A stretch of DNA of 64,000 nt from positions 496,001 to 560,000 of the forward strand of contig JANQNQ010000008.1 of assembly GCA_028279515.1 (NCBI GenBank), given 5' to 3'. Positions 59,321-64,000 of the stretch are shown piece after piece (the stretch's first letter is position 1; the number at the start of each line of letters is the position of its first letter). Source of the stretch: Flavobacteriaceae bacterium. GTDB taxonomy: Bacteria > Bacteroidota > Bacteroidia > Flavobacteriales > Flavobacteriaceae. The translations under genes were made by a program, and so were the position numbers. Under the pieces are notes generated by a model that was not told the origin of the DNA, searched no databases, and saw nothing but the letters and a program-made list of their open reading frames with translations.

Positions 59321-61641
59321 GAATAAAAATAACTACCATATATTCCCTTTTACTTTGCATGCTTTTTTGGGGATGCAAAAGTTCCCCAGAAAGCACAGAA
59401 CAACTATTCGTCACACCAAAGCCTGCACAGATCAATTGGCTCGAAGGAACTTTTATTTTCAATGCGGAAACCCAAGTGGTTGCAGTTGATGATGAGGTGC
59501 AACAAGTAGCCGATTTTTTTCGCGAGCAGCTTAAAGAACGCTTACAAATTCAGCTTGAAACGGTATCTCAAAAACCAACTAAAAACTATATACAGTTGCG
59601 CTTAGACGCAACAGGTGACACCGAAGAAGGGTACCAACTTCACATCATTCCCCAAGGGATTGAAGTAACAGCAAAAACACCAAATGGAATTTTCTACGGA
59701 CTGCAATCACTAACACAATTGGTGCTTCAATCCGAAAATAATAAGAACAACTTTTCGCTTCCATCAATGACGATAAAAGATACACCAAGGTTCTCTTGGC
59801 GTGGATTTCATTTAGATGTTTCCAGACACTTCTTTTCAGTCGATTTCATCAAAAAACAGTTGGATTTGTTGGCTTTGTTCAAAGTGAACAAATTCCACTG
59901 GCATTTGACCGATGACCAAGGATGGCGCATTGAAATAAAGAAATACCCAAAACTCACCTCAATAGGCTCAAAACGCAAAGAAGCCGACGGAAGCATTCAC
60001 CAAGGATACTATACACAAGAAGAAATCAAGGAAGTTGTTCAATACGCGAAAGAACGGTTCATAGATGTCATCCCCGAGTTTGATACACCGGGTCATGCCA
60101 TAGCCATATTGGCAGCATATCCCGAACTCTCTTGTGAAGAAAACACCTATGAAGTACGAAACCTTTGGGGAGTAGAATCCAACATACTCTGTGCCGGAAA
60201 AGAACAAACCTATACGTTCATTGCAGACGTGATAGAAGAGCTTGTAACACTTTTTCCCTACCAGTATTATCACATGGGAGGTGATGAGGTGCCGAAAGAT
60301 AAATGGGCAGACTCAGCAGATTGTCAAGCCATGATGAAACGAGAAGGTTTAGAAGATGAAAAAGCACTACAAAGCTATTTCATGGCACGCGTAGAGAAGA
60401 TATTAGCAAAGCACCAAAAGAAAATGATAGGCTGGGATGAGATACTTGAAGGTGGCATCACCCCAACAACGACCATCATGTCTTGGCAAGGAGAAGAAGG
60501 CGGTATTAAAGCTGCCAACCAAGGGCACGATGTGGTCATGTCTCCCATTTCTTATGTATATTTTAATTTCTATCAAGGAGACCATCATGCTGAACCCTTG
60601 GCTTTTGGAGGATATATTCCGTTAGAAAAAGTGTATAACTACAATCCCATACCTTCAGAAATCAATAAAGACAAACAAAAGCACATCTTAGGCTCGCAAG
60701 GAAATCTCTGGACCGAGTACGCAAAAGAGGAAGCAACCGTTGAGTATTTGCTGTATCCACGAATTATTGCCTTGGCCGAAACCAATTGGACTCCGCTTGA
60801 ACAAAAAGAGTATAGTGGTTTTCTAGAAAGAATGGCGGGTGTCTACAATGTTTTGGACAAGTACAATGTAAATTACCACATTCCGCTACCTGAAGGGCCA
60901 AAGACCAATCAGATTGTCTTTACCGATAGTGTGCAAGTTCCCTTCACGACTACGCGTTCATTGAAGATGGTCTATACAACCGATGGAAAAACCCCAAATG
61001 TCAATAGTGCCATATATAAAGACACACTGATATTTACGGAAAATACCACCTTAAAGATCGCGTCCATATCAGAACACAACAAAATAAGTCCGATTAGAAC
61101 GATACAATTGTCAAAGGAAGAGGCCATGCAGCCTGTGGTGATGAAGCAATGGTTCCCAGGGTTGCAAATGACTTCCATTCCAGGACATTTTCAAAACTTA
61201 GCCGAGATAGACTTTAATAACGGGTCAGATGCAGCAATCGTTGCAAAAATTGAAGATGCCAACACCACCTATCATTGGGGGCATGAAATAAAGGAAGAAA
61301 ACTTTAAGGCGGTGCAACTTGATGGCTATATAGAAGTGCCAGAGGATGGCGTCTACTATTTCGCAAGTGCACAAGAGCAAGTATGGGTTGGGGGCCGCTT
61401 GGTCGTTGATCATAATGCTGTTATAAGAAAGCATGAACAAGTAGGAGCAATTGCCTTAGAAAAAGGAAAACACGCACTCAAAATCATCTATTTAAATAAC
61501 GTTGTGAATGGCTGGGCCAGTGATTGGAATACCGTAACACTTCAATATAGAAAAGCCGAAGAAACTGAATACAAAACCGTTTCGGCCGAGATGCTATTTC
61601 ACCCCTTTAAAAATGAGCTTGCACACTTAAAAAAGGAATAA
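59317..61641 (+). CDS. GH20 beta-N-acetylhexosaminidase lipoprotein
   Basis: The 774-aa protein has a lipobox (LFWGC, Cys20), a GH20b-type N-terminal domain, and a GH20 catalytic barrel from ~155 (RGFHLDVSRHFFSV, WHLTDDQGWRIEIKKYP) with the catalytic Asp-Glu pair in HMGGDEV (Asp323, Glu324). A chitobiase C-terminal-like domain follows (~540-600, TTDGKTPNVNSAIYK). The last ~150 residues are PA14-like (DGVYYFASAQEQVWVGGRLVVD), a possible sugar-binding unit. It removes terminal GlcNAc or GalNAc from the substrate. The lipoprotein anchor puts it on the outer membrane surface or in the periplasm. Confidence 0.93.
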   Translation: MRIKITTIYSLLLCMLFWGCKSSPESTEQLFVTPKPAQINWLEGTFIFNAETQVVAVDDEVQQVADFFREQLKERLQIQLETVSQKPTKNYIQLRLDATGDTEEGYQLHIIPQGIEVTAKTPNGIFYGLQSLTQLVLQSENNKNNFSLPSMTIKDTPRFSWRGFHLDVSRHFFSVDFIKKQLDLLALFKVNKFHWHLTDDQGWRIEIKKYPKLTSIGSKRKEADGSIHQGYYTQEEIKEVVQYAKERFIDVIPEFDTPGHAIAILAAYPELSCEENTYEVRNLWGVESNILCAGKEQTYTFIADVIEELVTLFPYQYYHMGGDEVPKDKWADSADCQAMMKREGLEDEKALQSYFMARVEKILAKHQKKMIGWDEILEGGITPTTTIMSWQGEEGGIKAANQGHDVVMSPISYVYFNFYQGDHHAEPLAFGGYIPLEKVYNYNPIPSEINKDKQKHILGSQGNLWTEYAKEEATVEYLLYPRIIALAETNWTPLEQKEYSGFLERMAGVYNVLDKYNVNYHIPLPEGPKTNQIVFTDSVQVPFTTTRSLKMVYTTDGKTPNVNSAIYKDTLIFTENTTLKIASISEHNKISPIRTIQLSKEEAMQPVVMKQWFPGLQMTSIPGHFQNLAEIDFNNGSDAAIVAKIEDANTTYHWGHEIKEENFKAVQLDGYIEVPEDGVYYFASAQEQVWVGGRLVVDHNAVIRKHEQVGAIALEKGKHALKIIYLNNVVNGWASDWNTVTLQYRKAEETEYKTVSAEMLFHPFKNELAHLKKE

Positions 61642-61642
61642 A

Positions 61643-63553
61643 ATGAAGACAATAGGATCATTTTCAGAATATCAAGAAACCTATCAAAGAAGCATAGAAG
61701 ACCCAGAAGCATTTTGGAATGAAATAGCCGAAGATTTTCTGTGGAAGAAAAAATGGGATTCAGTACTAGAATACGATTGGTCGGTTCCAGAGACCAAATG
61801 GTTTTCGGGCGGAATGCTTAACATCACCGAAAATTGCATCGATCGTCATTTGGAAACAAAAGCCGATCAACCCGCCATCATATGGGAGCCCAATGATCCA
61901 AGTGCCTCTGCCATCTCAATGACCTATCAAGAATTACACGATAGTGTATGTCAATTCGCTAACGTGCTAAAGAAAAACGGAATCAAAAAAGGAGACCGGG
62001 TCTGCATTTACATGCCCATGGTGGTCGAATTGACGGTGGCTGTTTTAGCTTGTGCAAGAATCGGAGCCGTACATTCGGTGGTCTTCGCCGGATTTTCTTC
62101 GACGGCACTAGCAGCAAGAATCAATGACGCTTCCTGTAAAATGCTCATTACTTCTGACGGAAGCTACAGAGGGTCTAAAACCATTCCTCTAAAAGACATA
62201 TCAGATAAGGCCTTGAAAGAATGCGAAAGTGTCGAACACGTAATCGTATTAAAAAACACCGAACAAGACATTCAATGGTACCCCGGAAGAGATCTTTGGT
62301 GGCACCTAGAAATGAGAGACGCTTCAGCAGTATGTGAGCCAACGCCTATGCAAGCCGAAGATCCATTGTTCATTCTATACACCTCTGGATCCACCGGAAA
62401 ACCAAAAGGCATGGTACATAGTTGCGCAGGTTATATGGTCTACACTGCGTACACATTCAAGAATGTCTTTCAATACGAAGACGGAGATATTTTTTGGTGC
62501 ACCGCAGACATTGGTTGGATCACGGGACACAGCTATATCATTTACGGTCCCTTGGCCAACGGAGCTACGACTGTGATGTTTGAGGGCATTCCAAGCTATC
62601 CCAATTATGATCGTTTTTGGAAGATCTGTGATAAGCACAAAGTGACGCATTTCTATACGGCACCAACTGCCATACGAACCTTAGAAAAACATCCAACCAG
62701 CTTGATCGAGCCCTACGACCTATCCAATCTGAAAGTGCTGGGCAGCGTTGGCGAACCTATTAATGCCGAGGCTTGGCATTGGTATGACACCCATATCGGA
62801 AAGCAACAATGTCCCATTGTAGATACATGGTGGCAAACCGAAACAGGAGGCATCATGATTTCGTCGCTTGCAGGTGTTACACCACAAAAGCCCACGTATG
62901 CCACCTTACCTTTGCCGGGCATTCAACCCATAATACTGGATGCTGAAGGCCACGAGCTAAGTGCAAACGAAGCCGAGGGAATCTTAGCCATAAAATACCC
63001 CTGGCCTTCGATGGCAAGAACGATATACGGTGACCATGAACGATACAAACAGGTATACTTTTCGGCTTTTGAAGGCTGTTATTTCCCTGGAGATGGCGTG
63101 TCCAGAGATGCCCATGGAAATTATAGGATCACAGGTCGTATTGACGATGTGGTAATTGTCTCAGGGCACAATCTTGGGACGGCGCCCATTGAAGATGCCA
63201 TCAACGAACACCCAGAAGTTATCGAAAGCGCTTTGGTAGGATATCCCCACGATATTAAAGGAAATGCCTTGTACGCCTTTGTAACTTCTTTCAATACCGA
63301 GGTAGACGAAGCACGTTTGTACAAGGAAATCTGTGATCAAGTGGCCAAGTCGGTTGGCCCTATAGCCAAACCAGACAGAATACAATTTGTTACAGGCTTA
63401 CCAAAGACAAGAAGTGGCAAGATCATGCGTAGGATTTTAAGAAAAATTGCGACCAATGACCTTGAGCGTATTGGCGATACATCAACATTGTTAAATCCAG
63501 ATGTGGTTGAAGATATTATCGCTGGAAATGAAGAAATGCTGACTTCATCGTAA
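61643..63553 (+). CDS. acs: Acetyl-CoA synthetase-type AMP-forming ligase
   Basis: The 636-aa protein has the adenylation motifs YTSGSTGKPKGMVH (P-loop), WWQTETGG and GRIDDVVIVSGHNLG, and the C-terminal lysine in RSGKIMRRILRK. The length and N-terminal domain (FWNEIAEDFLWKKKWDSVLE) fit acetyl-CoA synthetase. It could activate the acetate released when GlcNAc is deacetylated, which explains its place one base after the GH20 gene. A propionyl- or acetoacetyl-CoA synthetase cannot be excluded by eye. Confidence 0.9.
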   Translation: MKTIGSFSEYQETYQRSIEDPEAFWNEIAEDFLWKKKWDSVLEYDWSVPETKWFSGGMLNITENCIDRHLETKADQPAIIWEPNDPSASAISMTYQELHDSVCQFANVLKKNGIKKGDRVCIYMPMVVELTVAVLACARIGAVHSVVFAGFSSTALAARINDASCKMLITSDGSYRGSKTIPLKDISDKALKECESVEHVIVLKNTEQDIQWYPGRDLWWHLEMRDASAVCEPTPMQAEDPLFILYTSGSTGKPKGMVHSCAGYMVYTAYTFKNVFQYEDGDIFWCTADIGWITGHSYIIYGPLANGATTVMFEGIPSYPNYDRFWKICDKHKVTHFYTAPTAIRTLEKHPTSLIEPYDLSNLKVLGSVGEPINAEAWHWYDTHIGKQQCPIVDTWWQTETGGIMISSLAGVTPQKPTYATLPLPGIQPIILDAEGHELSANEAEGILAIKYPWPSMARTIYGDHERYKQVYFSAFEGCYFPGDGVSRDAHGNYRITGRIDDVVIVSGHNLGTAPIEDAINEHPEVIESALVGYPHDIKGNALYAFVTSFNTEVDEARLYKEICDQVAKSVGPIAKPDRIQFVTGLPKTRSGKIMRRILRKIATNDLERIGDTSTLLNPDVVEDIIAGNEEMLTSS

Positions 63554-63563
63554 AATAACGATT

Positions 63564-64000
63564 ATGAAAATTGTGACTGCAGACCGAATTTCCTTCCTTC
63601 AAGAGAAAGGATATCTTGTGGTTAACGATCTGTTGTCGCAACAAGAAGTAGCAACCTACCTAAAGATTTACGATGATTTTTTGTCCAATACCATCGATGC
63701 CTCTAAATATCGATCGGACCTTTCTGGAAAAAGCGAGGATCAAAAGCAAGAACGGATCACACAGATCATGGTGCCAAGTAAAGTGTTTCCGAAGCTTTTA
63801 AACATGTCACTTCATACAAGAACATTACAGATTGCAAAGCAACTTTTGGGTGATGACATGGCACTAGATTTTGATATGCTGATCAACAAAGCACCCTACA
63901 CAGATACACCGACGCCTTGGCACCAAGACAAGGCCTATTGGGTGTCTTTGCCCGATACCCGAGCTTTGAGCTTTTGGGTGGCTTTAGACCGAGCCTATAT
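63564..64000 (+). CDS. Phytanoyl-CoA dioxygenase-like protein (3' partial)
   Basis: The reading frame starts at 63564, 10 bases after acs, and continues past the end of the window; 145 residues are visible. FLQEKGYLVVNDLLSQQEVA at the N-terminus and WHQDKAYW (His and Asp of the HxD iron site) are typical of the PhyH family of 2-oxoglutarate/Fe(II) dioxygenases. The second iron His and the 2-oxoglutarate Arg lie beyond the window. Its substrate and its link to the amino-sugar pathway are not evident. Confidence 0.82.
   Translation, partial: MKIVTADRISFLQEKGYLVVNDLLSQQEVATYLKIYDDFLSNTIDASKYRSDLSGKSEDQKQERITQIMVPSKVFPKLLNMSLHTRTLQIAKQLLGDDMALDFDMLINKAPYTDTPTPWHQDKAYWVSLPDTRALSFWVALDRAY

Overview
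The window reads as the chromosome of a marine-type Flavobacteriia/Flavobacteriaceae bacterium (Bacteroidota). The evidence is a SusC/SusD pair, flavobacterial families (DUF5777 barrels, GIN-domain protein, LytTR regulators, TPR histidine kinases), promoters with the Bacteroidota -7 box TAnnTTTG and few Shine-Dalgarno sites. No phage, integrase, transposase, tRNA, rRNA or CRISPR array was seen.

Layout. 1-6.8 kb (+): a very large membrane protein, cut by the window edge, that joins a divergent SEDS (FtsW/RodA-like) membrane region to a penicillin-binding transpeptidase domain, followed by two unrecognised membrane-anchored proteins. 6.85-12.6 kb (-): a nine-gene envelope redox operon (haem c lipoprotein, two YceI, two OB-fold, two DUF5777, an HMA-like protein and a copper-protein lipoprotein) containing a duplicated three-gene cassette; a membrane-bound LytTR regulator diverges from it. 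14.1-19.0 kb (+): an AT-rich three-gene cassette with a 914-aa protein of unknown family, a calcineurin-type metallophosphoesterase and a small helical protein. This is the best candidate for an undescribed system. 19.0-24.1 kb (-): a YtrA-type GntR/ABC operon with its operator just before the first gene, then GIN, membrane, DUF4395 and acyl-CoA dehydrogenase-like genes. 24.2-24.6 kb: palindromic interspersed repeats. 24.6-27.6 kb (-): a nitric oxide response cluster (Rrf2/NsrR-like, Crp/Fnr, ScdA/Ric, truncated haemoglobin) with two FNR-like sites at identical spacing to their -7 boxes.

27.7-28.0 kb: a densely hairpinned stretch that may encode a small RNA. 28.2-42.3 kb (-): two paralogous giant secreted proteins (2394 and 2212 aa) with HYR, C-type-lectin-like and dockerin-like modules, conserved 3' ends and a shared upstream palindromic element. 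42.5-47.0 kb (-): a NarL-type response regulator and two paralogous TPR histidine kinases. 47.1-50.7 kb (-): a LytS/LytTR two-component pair and a sodium:solute symporter.

51.0-64.0 kb (+): an amino-sugar (GlcNAc/chitooligosaccharide-type) utilisation locus: SusC, SusD, NagB fused to a PIG-L deacetylase, a shortened LacI regulator, a GlcNAc-kinase-like protein, a GH20 hexosaminidase lipoprotein, acetyl-CoA synthetase and the start of a phytanoyl-CoA dioxygenase-like gene. Together these would bind, import, split, phosphorylate, deacetylate and deaminate amino sugars and activate the released acetate. The divergent LytS/LytTR pair and symporter probably belong to the same nutrient response.
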